Origin: Roseobacter sp.
GTDB lineage: Bacteria; Pseudomonadota; Alphaproteobacteria; Rhodobacterales; Rhodobacteraceae
Length of the DNA: 64,000 bases
NCBI GenBank assembly: GCA_002731875.1
Contig: PCCY01000023.1
Location: 78,470-142,469, forward strand
Direction of reading: 5' to 3'
Part shown: positions 9,154-17,299 of the stretch, in pieces
Position numbering within the stretch: position 1 is the first letter of the stretch
Layout: every line of letters starts with the position of its first letter
Program-made: the position numbers and the translations under genes
Notes under the pieces: generated by a model
Told to the model about the DNA's origin: nothing
Database searches by the model: none
Seen by the model: the letters and a program-made list of their open reading frames with translations, nothing else

Positions 9154-9450
9154 CTATAACAGTCGTGGCTGCCACTCCTGATCAGTTACAAATTGGCGAC
9201 CGAGATCCGTGAGGGCTCGGTTCCGGCGATATTTCCCCGCGATCTTGGCCAAGAGGCCTTTAGCTTCGAGCAGGTTAAGGTACGGCGAAAGGTTCGACGA
9301 GTTGATGTCCAAGGCGACTGCCATCTGGCGGTGACTTGGCCACTCTCCATGTTCATCAAAATATGAGACCATGAAGCTCATCAGTTCGATCTGCCGATCG
9401 GTCGGCGGCCGAAAATTCCTTGGCTGGGCATTCACGTGTAAATTCTCCAT
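9154..9450 (-). CDS. Small winged-helix protein resembling the LexA DNA-binding domain
   Basis: About 98 residues from the ATG at 9450 (MENLHVNAQPRNFRPPTDRQ). The core PTDRQIELMSFMVSYFDEHG, then PSHRQMAVALDINSSNLSPYLNLLEAKGLL, follows the pattern of the N-terminal LexA winged helix (LTxRQxEVLxFI, then PTxREIAxALGxxSxSxVxxHLxxLExKGxI). The LexA protease domain is absent, so it is a stand-alone DNA-binding protein. A longer reading from 9606 would add 52 low-quality residues and is unlikely. Upstream, at 9698-9724, are GTTC repeats that include one exact match to the alphaproteobacterial LexA-box pattern, making this protein a candidate ligand for them. Confidence 0.6.
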   Translation of the reverse strand: MENLHVNAQPRNFRPPTDRQIELMSFMVSYFDEHGEWPSHRQMAVALDINSSNLSPYLNLLEAKGLLAKIAGKYRRNRALTDLGRQFVTDQEWQPRLL

Positions 9451-9697
9451 TCTTCGCCAGTATTCTGCGCGAACGCGTCCAGTCAAGTGCACTATACGCA
9501 AACTCAGGGGCGCAATGTTTTTCCAAACGAAAAAACATGGAAAAACGGGGGCGAAAAAAGCCTGGGAAAAATGCTGTTTTTCCACTGTGAAATTCATTGG
9601 GAACATCGCTGTCTCCGACTTTTTCCATCCGACGTGAACAAGGCCAATCTCCTGAACGGAGTTCGCCTAAGTGATTGTAAAACAATTCGGAATCACT

Positions 9698-9792
9698 GTT
9701 CAAGAGAATGTTCTCTTTTCGTTCTAAACGAACGTTCTGAACGCGCGTTGCTGAACAGCTTTTGACCCTTCCTGAACAGCTATCTGAACACC
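9698..9792. repeat. Phased GTTC/GAAC repeat array next to an AT-rich stretch (candidate operator or origin)
   Basis: GTTC occurs at 9698, 9710, 9721 and 9734 (steps of 12, 11 and 13 bp, about one helical turn), and GAAC at 9739, 9753, 9774 and 9786, the last three within CTGAACAGC, CTGAACAGC and CTGAACACC. The pair at 9710 and 9721 is an exact GTTC-N7-GTTC, the LexA-box form known in alphaproteobacteria. A run of A and T (TATTATTTATTTATATAAAA) follows at about 9794. The combination suits either an SOS-type/plasmid regulator binding region or an iteron-type origin with an unwinding element. Confidence 0.45.
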
Positions 9793-9905
9793 TATTATTT
9801 ATTTATATAAAATAGATAGTTATAGGGTTTTAGGCTCCTGCTCAGGACTTGGACCAGATACCTTGCTGAACAGCCCGATGAACATGTACAGCATATTGTT
9901 TCTGA

Positions 9906-9943
9906 ATAAAAAAACCGCGCCCTGTTCAACAGAAGCGCGGTTA
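9906..9943 (-). terminator. Strong rho-independent terminator for a leftward transcript with no identified gene
   Basis: On the minus strand, AACCGCGC and GCGCGGTT (9913-9920 and 9935-9942) form a stem whose loop contains a second perfect pairing (CTGTT/AACAG). Seven T follow (A run at 9908-9914 on the plus strand). No convincing leftward gene ends here, so the terminator may belong to a small antisense RNA starting in 9950-10250. Confidence 0.6.
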
Positions 9944-10083
9944 TAGGTGTTTTCGAGGGAAGCCCGAAACAGGGTTACTTTGGGACAATTATATACGAAA
10001 TTACCCTTATATCCGTCTGGAACATTTATCGAACCTCCCAAAATGGTCTGTAAGCCTATGTTCTTCTTATATTATTTCACTGA

Positions 10084-11322
10084 GTTCGCAATCTGGTCCT
10101 GAGGAACAGATCCCGCTTCAGAGCGCCCTTTCATGAGCACAAAAAACATTTCGGCTACCGTTTTCAAGAAGGTGAGCCTCTGAATCCGTCTGGTTCGTTT
10201 CGAGGATATAAGGGAGCCATCGCTGCTTATCGAAACGAATTCAGATATAGTTTGAGCTTCGATGTTGCTGCCTATTTCAACTCTATTTACCATCATGATC
10301 TCGTATCTTGGCTATCCAGAGCTGAGGCATCGGAAAGGGATTACCAATCTTTTGGGCAGTTTCTCCGAGAAATAAATTCAGGGCGTTCAGTCGATTGTCT
10401 TCCTCAAGGAATTTACCCGACAAAAATGATAGGAAACGATTTCCTTCGCTTTATCGAGCAATTTCACGGATTGCGCAGCAATGCAGTGGTCCGATTTATG
10501 GATGATTTCGTTCTGTTCTCTGACTCGCGCCGAGATCTTCGTCATGACTTCATTACGATTCAACGGTTATTGGGTGAGAAGGGCTTGTCGCTAAATCCGA
10601 ATAAGACAAGCGATGGGGTGCGGGAAAACGTTGAACTTGAAGATGCAATTGAAGATGTAAGGATACAGCTGCTTCAAAGAAGGCGAGTTGTTGTCACCGA
10701 CTACGATGGCGTGCCGGATGAAGAGGTCGAAGTCGAACAGGATCTATCAGAGGAAGAGATGGACTTCCTTAGAGGGCTGCTACAACAGGATGATATCGAA
10801 GAAGAGGATGCCGAACTGGTTCTGGCGTTAATGGCCGAGCACGCGGAGGAAGCGATTGATCGTCTTGCAGACATCGCGCGCCGCTTTCCACATCTATTTA
10901 AGAACATTCACTCTTTCTGCCTTGAGGCTGGAGACGAAGAAGCTGTAGCTGAATTTGTCTTGGAGCTACTTCGTGACAATGATGCAATGATCTACGAATT
11001 TCAGCTTTTTTGGTTGACCCATATTCTTGAGGATCGACTTCTCAACACCACTTCAGCGGCCGAGATCATTGATAGGCTGAACAACCACCCACACGCTACC
11101 TCTATCTCAAGAGCCAAACTTCTCGAAATACCCGACTTGAGATATGGTCTGGTAGAACTGCGAGATACCCATTTGGGAGCTGGTCAATCTGATTGGTTGT
11201 CTTGGTCAAGCGCGGTGGGCCACAGGGGGTTGAATATGATCGATCGCCGTCACAGATTGGGCTACTTCGCCAAAGCATCAAACTACAACAAGCTCGTATT
11301 CGATATAGTATCGAAGGGTTGA
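10084..11322 (+). pseudogene. Reverse transcriptase of the antiviral (Abi/DRT-like) kind, lacking a normal 5' end
   Basis: The frame is open from 10084 after a TGA at 10081. It shows ordered RT motifs: GYRF and FRGYKGAIAAYRN, motif A SFDVAAYFNSIY (about 10252), motif B LPQGIYPTKM (about 10399), motif C VVRFMDDFVLF (FMDD at 10495-10506), and motif D GLSLNPNKT. Both catalytic Asp pairs are kept. A long acidic, helical C-terminal region (about 260 residues) follows, as in AbiA/AbiK and other defence RTs. No ATG, GTG or TTG precedes motif A except the TTG at 10252, so the first 80-100 residues of the RT fold are missing, frameshifted or started unusually. A second frame open from 9906 to 10137 could hold displaced N-terminal sequence but shows no clear motif. 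I cannot assign a DRT class. Confidence 0.72.
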
Positions 11323-11543
11323 GCGCGGATTTAGAGCTCGCAGACGTTCTTGAACTGGTCCGCATTGCCAAGATAAAACGGAGCGTCCACTTTGGGGAAA
11401 TTGCACGCCAGGGTAATCCCGCTCTTTTGCTGGGGGGACGTAGAATTTACGTGGCCATCCTCAGGTTTCATGCAGGTGTCATCCCGCCGGTGCCCATGTT
11501 AGGGGGCTCGTGTATGTTGGAGCGGACCCGGTTGTGACCGTAC
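11323..11543. other. Gap after the reverse transcriptase
   Basis: One plus-strand frame remains open into this stretch from inside the RT gene, ending at 11537, with a protein-like tail (ELADVLELVRIAKIKRSV). It has no start of its own and I see no family match, so nothing is called. Confidence 0.3.
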
Positions 11544-11729
11544 TCAGGCCTCTTCATTGCTCAGTTCATGATCGGCTGCGTAGGCTTTGTTTATCGCTTC
11601 AATCAACTCGTCAACGGTCGGGTATACATCGCCGAAATCATGCCAAAGGCTGTCAAAAGCACCCTCCGCTACTTCAGCACGGTTGCCGATAGTTTTGGCG
11701 TCGATGCGTGTTTCTTCTTCCTGGTACAT
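11544..11729 (-). CDS. Small acidic hypothetical protein
   Basis: A 61-residue frame with protein-like composition (TVDELIEAINKAYAADHELS). There is no clear ribosome binding site ahead of the ATG at 11729. I do not recognise the family and there is no neighbouring partner on the same strand. It could be a chance frame. Confidence 0.3.
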   Translation of the reverse strand: MYQEEETRIDAKTIGNRAEVAEGAFDSLWHDFGDVYPTVDELIEAINKAYAADHELSNEEA

Positions 11730-12280
11730 TTCGATGAGTAAGTCTTTTTCTCAATCACGGGAAATGATGTTGCGTTTTTTCATGTTTGAAGGCTCCATTG
11801 TTAAATTTGATCGTTTCGAAATCGCGTCCACCCGAAAAAAAAGAAGGTAGGAACGAATTGGAGTCCGGAAAATCAATTTCCGTGAGACTCCCTAAAATGT
11901 CACGCAGATGTCAGTCGAGGTATTCGTAGGCGTAATATGGACGGCCCAGAGAGCTGCAGTTATTCACTGCCTTTCGCATACCGTCGATTCTCAGAGCTCC
12001 TGGTGATTATCAGTGCCTGTGAACAAAATGCATTTGCCGAATTGGTCACTCGAATTCGCCATCATTCCCGATTGCTAACCACCTGTTGCGCCGCTACAAA
12101 AATAACAGCGGTGCGGGGCCCGCTGGCGCTTGAGCAATGGCCGGTGTCCATCAGCCGTTAACGCCAACCTATGACCCGCCCCAGCCAGCCCACGACCCGT
12201 GGAAAGACAGACAGAGGTCCGGTATCGGATCTTATGCGGGCACCCTCATCATTGAGGTGTCGCCGCGAGAGGAGATGTAA
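11730..12280. other. Intergenic region ahead of the defence operon
   Basis: I find no supported gene in these 550 bp; short frames here have poor composition. The last 30 bp contain the ribosome binding site AGAGGAG placed 7 bp before the methyltransferase ATG at 12281, so the promoter of the operon should lie here. Base composition changes from mixed to GC-rich at about 12,150. Confidence 0.5.
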
Positions 12281-14998
12281 ATGAACCCGGTTGAGATCGA
12301 ACAGGCCATCTCTGAGCTTGCTGAGGCCCCCTTCGACGCGGCTGAATTCCCCTTTGCCTTTCTCGAAGCCTTCGGGCGCAAAGCCACCGAGATCAAGAAG
12401 CTGCGCAAGGGCGAAACGAACAAATCCGATCTTGGCGGGGTCCTGCAACGCAACAACATCCATATCGCCACCTGCGCCCTTGGCGCGGTCTCCGACACCC
12501 TCGCGGCACTCAAAGATAGCGCGGCCACCACCAAGTTCAAAGCCAAGTTCATCCTCGCTACCGATGGTCAGGAGTTCGAGGCCGAGGACCTGATCGGCGG
12601 CGAAACCGTCGCCTGTACCTTTCAGCAGTTCCCCGATCATTTTGGCCTCTTCCTGCCCCTCGCGGGCATCTCTACTGTCAAACAGATCCGCGAGAGCGCC
12701 TTTGACATCAAGGCCACGGGCCGGCTGAATCGCCTTTATATCGAACTGCTGAAGGACAACCCCGACTGGGGCACTGCCGAGCGCCGCCATGACATGAACC
12801 ACTTCGTGGCGCGGCTCATCTTCTGTTTTTTTGCCGAGGATACAGACATCCTGAATGGGGAAGACCTGTTCACCGCCACCGTGGACCAGATGTCAAACCG
12901 CGACGGCTCCAACACGCACGAGGTCATCTCGGAAATCTTCCGTGCGATGAACACTGCTATCCCAAAACGCGCCGCCGCCAATCTGCCCCGCTGGGCGGAT
13001 GCCTTTCCCTATGTGAACGGCGGGCTGTTTTCGGGCAGCACCGAGGTGCCGCACTTTTCCAAGATCGCACAGCGCTACCTGAGCCATATCGGCGGGCTGG
13101 ACTGGACCAAGATCAACCCTGACATCTTCGGCTCCATGATTCAGGCCGTCGCGGATGAGGACGAACGCTCTGTCCTTGGAATGCACTACACCTCTGTGCC
13201 GAACATCCTGAAGGTGCTGAACCCGCTGTTTCTGGATGATCTGAACGCCGCGCTGGAGGAGGCAGGCGACAACCGCCGCAAGCTGGCCAACCTGCGCGCC
13301 CGCATTGCCAAGATCCGTGTGTTCGACCCGGCCTGTGGGTCGGGCAACTTCCTCGTCATCGCCTATAAGGAACTGCGTGCGATCGAGGCGGTGATCAACG
13401 AAAGACGAGGGGAGGCGGACCGCAAGACGGACATCCCCCTGACCAATTACCGCGGGATCGAGCTGCGCGATTTCTCGGCCGAGATTGCGCGGCTGGCGCT
13501 GATCATCGCGGAATACCAATGCGATGTGACGTATAGGGGGCAGAAAGAGGCACTGGCCGAATTCCTGCCCCTGGACAGCCAGAACTGGATCACCTGCGGC
13601 AACGCCCTGCGGCTCGACTGGCTTTCGATCTGCCCGCCTACGGGGACGGGAGTAAAGTTCCAATCCGAGGACCTGTTTCAAAGCCCGCTGGATCAAGCGC
13701 AGATTGATTTCGAGAATGAAGGGGGAGAGACGTATATCTGCGGCAACCCGCCTTATCTCGGCGCAAAGAAGAAATCGAAAGAGCAATCGGAGGACATGGT
13801 GCATGTAGGCCTTGGGAAATCACAACTCCTGGACTACGTTTGCGCGTTTATTGTTAAAGGCCTTGAGGTAGTAGAGAAAACCAATTGCAGCATGGCGTTG
13901 GTCTCCACAAGTTCGATCTGTCAAGGTGAGCAGGTGTCTCTGCTGTGGCCTGATGTGCTAAAGCGAGCATGCCTGAATTTTGCATTCGTACCCTTCAAAT
14001 GGGCTAATTCCGCTGCGAATAATGCGGGCGTCTGGTGCACGATACTCGGCTTCGGTGCAGCCGGAAAAAAGCAGAGGAAGCTTTTTGATGGGGGGAAAGT
14101 AAGAATTTGTGACAATATTTCTCCATACCTCGTGCCTGGACCGGATACCATTTGTATGCCGAGTGACCACCCTGTTTCAGACCTTCCAAAAATGAGAATG
14201 GGTAGCAATTCAGTTGACGGAAGGCGATTAATATTGGAGCCAGGTGATGTTATGGAAATCGTCAAATCCTACGCAGACGCCGAGCCCTTTATGCGAAAAT
14301 ATGGCGGCACTAAAGAAATGCTGTCAGGTAAACACAGATGGTGTGTTTGGATCGAAGAGGACAGAGTCCCTGCTGCTTTGTCGATCCTTCCAATCGCCCG
14401 AATAGTAGATGAATGCAGGAAGTATCGGCTTGGAGCAGGCCGCGACGCCAGAAAAGCTGCTATCCGACCTCATGCCTTTTGTTATTCAACATATGAAGAT
14501 CGAAATTTTATTCACGTTGGGAATACAATTGGCAACTCATTAGACTACGTCCCTGCGGATTTGCGTAGATCTGGTTATGTTTCCAATCATAATGCTTTCA
14601 CGATTTACGAAGCTGAGAACTGGGTATTTGGTGTGATTGTATCAGTAATGCATCGCGTGTGGGCTGAAGCAATTTCTGGGAGGCTCGGTAATGGTACAAG
14701 ATACGGCAATACCGTGGTCTATAACACCTTCCCCGTCCCCAAACTCACCGAAAAGAACCGCGAGGATCTGACCCGCTGCGCCGAAGATATCCTTCTGGCC
14801 CGCGAGGCGCACTTCCCCGCCACCATCGCCGATCTTTACAACCCCGAAACCATGCCCGAAAACCTCCGCGCCGCCCACGACCGCAACGACGAAACCCTCG
14901 AACGCATCTACATCGGCCGCCGCTTCAAAAACGACACCGAACGGCTGGAAAAACTGTTCGACATGTACACTAAGTTGACCACGAAGGTGATGGCGTGA
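12281..14998 (+). CDS. MmeI-like class I SAM-dependent DNA methyltransferase without the nuclease motif
   Basis: A 905-residue adenine-type DNA methyltransferase. Its order of domains matches MmeI-like type IIG enzymes: N-terminal domain (1 to about 165), helical domain with MNHFVARLIFCFFAEDTDIL, the linker LGMHYTSVPNILK, SAM-binding motif I FDPACGSGNFLV (about 347-358), catalytic NPPY in CGNPPYLGAKKK (about 487-492), then a target-recognition domain (about 500-790) and a conserved C-terminal segment. The N-terminal domain lacks the D-ExK nuclease site of true MmeI, so it should only modify DNA. The recognition part (about 13,750-14,690) is visibly more AT-rich than the two ends, which suggests domain exchange. 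It is the first gene of a five-gene overlapping operon; its stop overlaps the next GTG start by 4 bp. Confidence 0.85.
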   Translation: MNPVEIEQAISELAEAPFDAAEFPFAFLEAFGRKATEIKKLRKGETNKSDLGGVLQRNNIHIATCALGAVSDTLAALKDSAATTKFKAKFILATDGQEFEAEDLIGGETVACTFQQFPDHFGLFLPLAGISTVKQIRESAFDIKATGRLNRLYIELLKDNPDWGTAERRHDMNHFVARLIFCFFAEDTDILNGEDLFTATVDQMSNRDGSNTHEVISEIFRAMNTAIPKRAAANLPRWADAFPYVNGGLFSGSTEVPHFSKIAQRYLSHIGGLDWTKINPDIFGSMIQAVADEDERSVLGMHYTSVPNILKVLNPLFLDDLNAALEEAGDNRRKLANLRARIAKIRVFDPACGSGNFLVIAYKELRAIEAVINERRGEADRKTDIPLTNYRGIELRDFSAEIARLALIIAEYQCDVTYRGQKEALAEFLPLDSQNWITCGNALRLDWLSICPPTGTGVKFQSEDLFQSPLDQAQIDFENEGGETYICGNPPYLGAKKKSKEQSEDMVHVGLGKSQLLDYVCAFIVKGLEVVEKTNCSMALVSTSSICQGEQVSLLWPDVLKRACLNFAFVPFKWANSAANNAGVWCTILGFGAAGKKQRKLFDGGKVRICDNISPYLVPGPDTICMPSDHPVSDLPKMRMGSNSVDGRRLILEPGDVMEIVKSYADAEPFMRKYGGTKEMLSGKHRWCVWIEEDRVPAALSILPIARIVDECRKYRLGAGRDARKAAIRPHAFCYSTYEDRNFIHVGNTIGNSLDYVPADLRRSGYVSNHNAFTIYEAENWVFGVIVSVMHRVWAEAISGRLGNGTRYGNTVVYNTFPVPKLTEKNREDLTRCAEDILLAREAHFPATIADLYNPETMPENLRAAHDRNDETLERIYIGRRFKNDTERLEKLFDMYTKLTTKVMA
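14924..14998 (+). repeat. Direct repeat copy 1: 3' end of the methyltransferase gene
   Basis: The last 24 codons and stop of the methyltransferase (beginning FKNDTERLEKLFDMY) recur as a degenerate copy at 16341-16415 with the same length and frame and 58 of 75 identical bases by hand count. The two copies bracket the PD-(D/E)XK gene. Confidence 0.85.
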
Positions 14999-16311
14999 GC
15001 CTTAAAAATAACGACGCCCATTTGCCGACACTGGATGATCTGGAAATCCTGTTCGTCAACAATGCTGATCTGGACAATATCCGCGCCCACCTCAGCCGCT
15101 TTAACCCCATCAAGACCATGGGCATGGAGCGGATGGAAATCCGACACTCTGCCATCCTTGGCTGGCTGCTGAACCCCCAAGAAACCCATGGACTGGGAGA
15201 TACCTTCCTCAAGGCGTTTCTGGCCCAAGCTATTCGCGACGATAACAGCAAAGCACGTCCAACAGCGCTGGATGTCTCGCAAGCGGATATGATGGATGCA
15301 GAAATCAGGCGTGAGTGGCGCAACATTGATCTGCTTGTTCTAAGTCCCCGCAATGGCTGGGTCTTTGTGATCGAGAACAAATTCGATAGCGGTCAGCATA
15401 GCAACCAGTTGAAACGATATATGGACGTAGTGAATGCGACTTTCATTGGGTCGGACAGCTTTCACTTGGTGCGCGGGATATTTGTGACCCTTTGGGAAGA
15501 AAAGCCCGAAGACGATCGATACGCGGCAATTGAATATGGCACTATCTGCGAGTTGTTACGTCAGACCGCGTTGTCGGGTCGGCAGCCGTTGACGCCGGAA
15601 GTCCAAACATTTTTGAAGCATTATTTAGACGTTATTCGAGAGGCGACAGGCATGAGCGATGAGCAAGCCGAAATGGAGAAACTGGCACGGCAACTCTACC
15701 GTGATAACAGGCGTGCGCTTGATTTTATCGTGGAGCATGGAAAGAGCACGGACTTCTCTTTTGCGTGTGATGCGGTGTTTGGTGAAGACCTTGAAGACGA
15801 AGCAGTAATCAAAGTTGGAAAACGGGAGTTTATTTTTAATCACTCGGATGCTCAGTCATTCAGTTTTGTACCGAAGGCTTGGTATGATGCGTTTGGGGGT
15901 GATGAATACTGGTGGCATGGCTGCGAGAACTGGTGGGCAGGCTTTCCCCTCATTACCTGGATCCAGCTTACAAGTGATGCGAATGGAGCCAGTGGTCAGG
16001 TTCGCCTGTACGCGGAGGTTGGCCCTCTCAGCGATCATGACTTTAGGCGCGACTTGATCGCTGCCATTACGGATGTGGCAAAGAAGAAATCATTGACGAC
16101 TATTGGTTTTCAACGTGGCGCGGCCGACGAGGGCAAAAAGTATTCAAAGTTCTTCAAGAAAAACTTCTTTGCAGTCGATGACATCCATGATCACGACAAG
16201 ATCTCAAATGCCATCAAGAAGGCCCTGAAGTCTTTTGAGGCCGAGATGGACGTTGTTGCTAAGGTTTTGCCTCAGTTCGTATCGCACGGCCAGGAAGAGA
16301 GTTCGGAATGA
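14995..16311 (+). CDS. PD-(D/E)XK nuclease-superfamily protein
   Basis: A 438-residue protein beginning with GTG in a 4-bp overlap with the methyltransferase stop. The core NIDLLVLSP, then WVFVIENKFDSGQHSNQLKRY at about residues 105-140, is the PD-(D/E)XK pattern: Asp, then E-x-K, followed by a Q-LxxY helix. This family occurs as a stand-alone restriction-like nuclease in phage defence islands. The remaining C-terminal half (about 200-438) is not recognised. The gene has a lower GC content than the methyltransferase ends and the helicase, and is flanked by a duplicated methyltransferase 3' end, so it looks like an inserted module. Confidence 0.75.
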   Translation: MSLKNNDAHLPTLDDLEILFVNNADLDNIRAHLSRFNPIKTMGMERMEIRHSAILGWLLNPQETHGLGDTFLKAFLAQAIRDDNSKARPTALDVSQADMMDAEIRREWRNIDLLVLSPRNGWVFVIENKFDSGQHSNQLKRYMDVVNATFIGSDSFHLVRGIFVTLWEEKPEDDRYAAIEYGTICELLRQTALSGRQPLTPEVQTFLKHYLDVIREATGMSDEQAEMEKLARQLYRDNRRALDFIVEHGKSTDFSFACDAVFGEDLEDEAVIKVGKREFIFNHSDAQSFSFVPKAWYDAFGGDEYWWHGCENWWAGFPLITWIQLTSDANGASGQVRLYAEVGPLSDHDFRRDLIAAITDVAKKKSLTTIGFQRGAADEGKKYSKFFKKNFFAVDDIHDHDKISNAIKKALKSFEAEMDVVAKVLPQFVSHGQEESSE

Positions 16312-16340
16312 TTGGGTGTTCCCAACGCGATGCGGGGCTT

Positions 16341-16415
16341 TTCAAAAACGACAATGGACGGGTGGAGAAGTTGTTCGACATGTACATCATGGTGACTATG
16401 AAGGTGTCGTCATGA
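16341..16415 (+). pseudogene. Relict 3' end of a second MmeI-like methyltransferase gene (direct repeat copy 2)
   Basis: The frame reads FKNDNGRVEKLFDMYIMVTM and then KVSS and a stop, against FKNDTERLEKLFDMYTKLTT, then KVMA and a stop in the intact gene. There are 17 differences in 75 bases and no gap. The sequence just upstream (16312-16340) shows no clear similarity to the methyltransferase. The relict stop overlaps the start of the next gene (ATGA), exactly as an intact methyltransferase would be coupled to its neighbour. Confidence 0.85.
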
Positions 16416-17299
16416 CGGATTTTAACAGTATGACTTTGATGGCTGCTGGCGAGATGATTGCTGAAATGTCTACCAAAGCTGCATTCTCATCGTTGGTTTT
16501 GAGTTGGGACGTCGATGAGTTCTGTGGTTCTGGGTCTGTTGCCTCGAAGGCAAATGATCTTGTGAAGTTCGCGAAGAGCGACATGGGAGGCCAGAGATCT
16601 GTTCCAACGGCCAACGGCCGATGCGAGCTTCCAAGAGCCATGATCGAACATGCCATAACAGCTCCGGAACAATCGAAGCGTAACTGTCCTGATGCTTGGT
16701 CGCGGCTTGTTGCGGGCCTGAAGATGGACGGTTTCGAGATCGGAGAAGAGAAGCTTCCTGATCCCTCTGGCCGGCAATCCATTTTTGAAGACGGTCCTAT
16801 CAAGATCGCAAGGCCAACTCTGAGACGGATGCTGCCTCAGTCCGTGCCGGGCTTGAATTTGCGAGCAGCCGACGACGAAATAACGACCTTGCTGAAGAAG
16901 CATGGTTTTCCCACGGCTTTGGGACACCTGCAGCAAGCGACGGCCACGTTTCAAGGTGGCCACTGGTCCAGCGCCAACGCGATGATACGAGATTTCTACC
17001 AAGAACTTTTAGATAAAATCGCCGAACGCTTTGGATGTGATCCAAAGGTCAGTGATGATCAGAAACGCCAATATCTTGCTCAAGAAGCCTCCGGCCCGTT
17101 TCTCTATCACGAATACAATGAGTGGGAGAACGATAGAGGTAAGCCAGCTTATGTATTGGGGCTGTGGGCAAGGCTTCATCCTCACGGTAGTCACCCAGGT
17201 CTTTCTGATGAAGATGATTGCGCTTTTAGATTTCAGATAATTTTGATTACCGCACGAGTTTTCCTAAGGCGTTTTGATAAGAGAGTTAGCCCCAAATGA
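16412..17299 (+). CDS. Abi/HEPN-like protein of the defence operon
   Basis: 295 residues from the ATG at 16412, which overlaps the stop of the methyltransferase relict. The N-terminal half is not recognised. The C-terminal part (SSANAMIRDFYQELLDKIAE, and HGSHPGLSDEDDCAFRFQII with a closing ITARVFLRRF) resembles the C-terminal domain of abortive-infection and HEPN-type proteins, where a GSHPGxS segment and a final helix with arginines are common. An effector or RNase role is an inference. The stop overlaps the helicase ATG by 4 bp. An upstream start at 16235 would run through the previous gene and is rejected. Confidence 0.5.
   Translation: MTDFNSMTLMAAGEMIAEMSTKAAFSSLVLSWDVDEFCGSGSVASKANDLVKFAKSDMGGQRSVPTANGRCELPRAMIEHAITAPEQSKRNCPDAWSRLVAGLKMDGFEIGEEKLPDPSGRQSIFEDGPIKIARPTLRRMLPQSVPGLNLRAADDEITTLLKKHGFPTALGHLQQATATFQGGHWSSANAMIRDFYQELLDKIAERFGCDPKVSDDQKRQYLAQEASGPFLYHEYNEWENDRGKPAYVLGLWARLHPHGSHPGLSDEDDCAFRFQIILITARVFLRRFDKRVSPK

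Noticed and set aside
9820..10041. 73-codon minus-strand frame
   Set aside because: It runs through the strong leftward terminator at 9906-9943, which a real gene would not do.
10084..11322. Retron interpretation of the reverse transcriptase
   Set aside because: The long helical C-terminal domain and the FMDD context fit Abi/DRT proteins better, and I could not fold an msr/msd-like RNA by eye.
11937..12161. 74-codon frame ahead of the methyltransferase
   Set aside because: Poor composition and no start signal; more likely promoter-side intergenic DNA.
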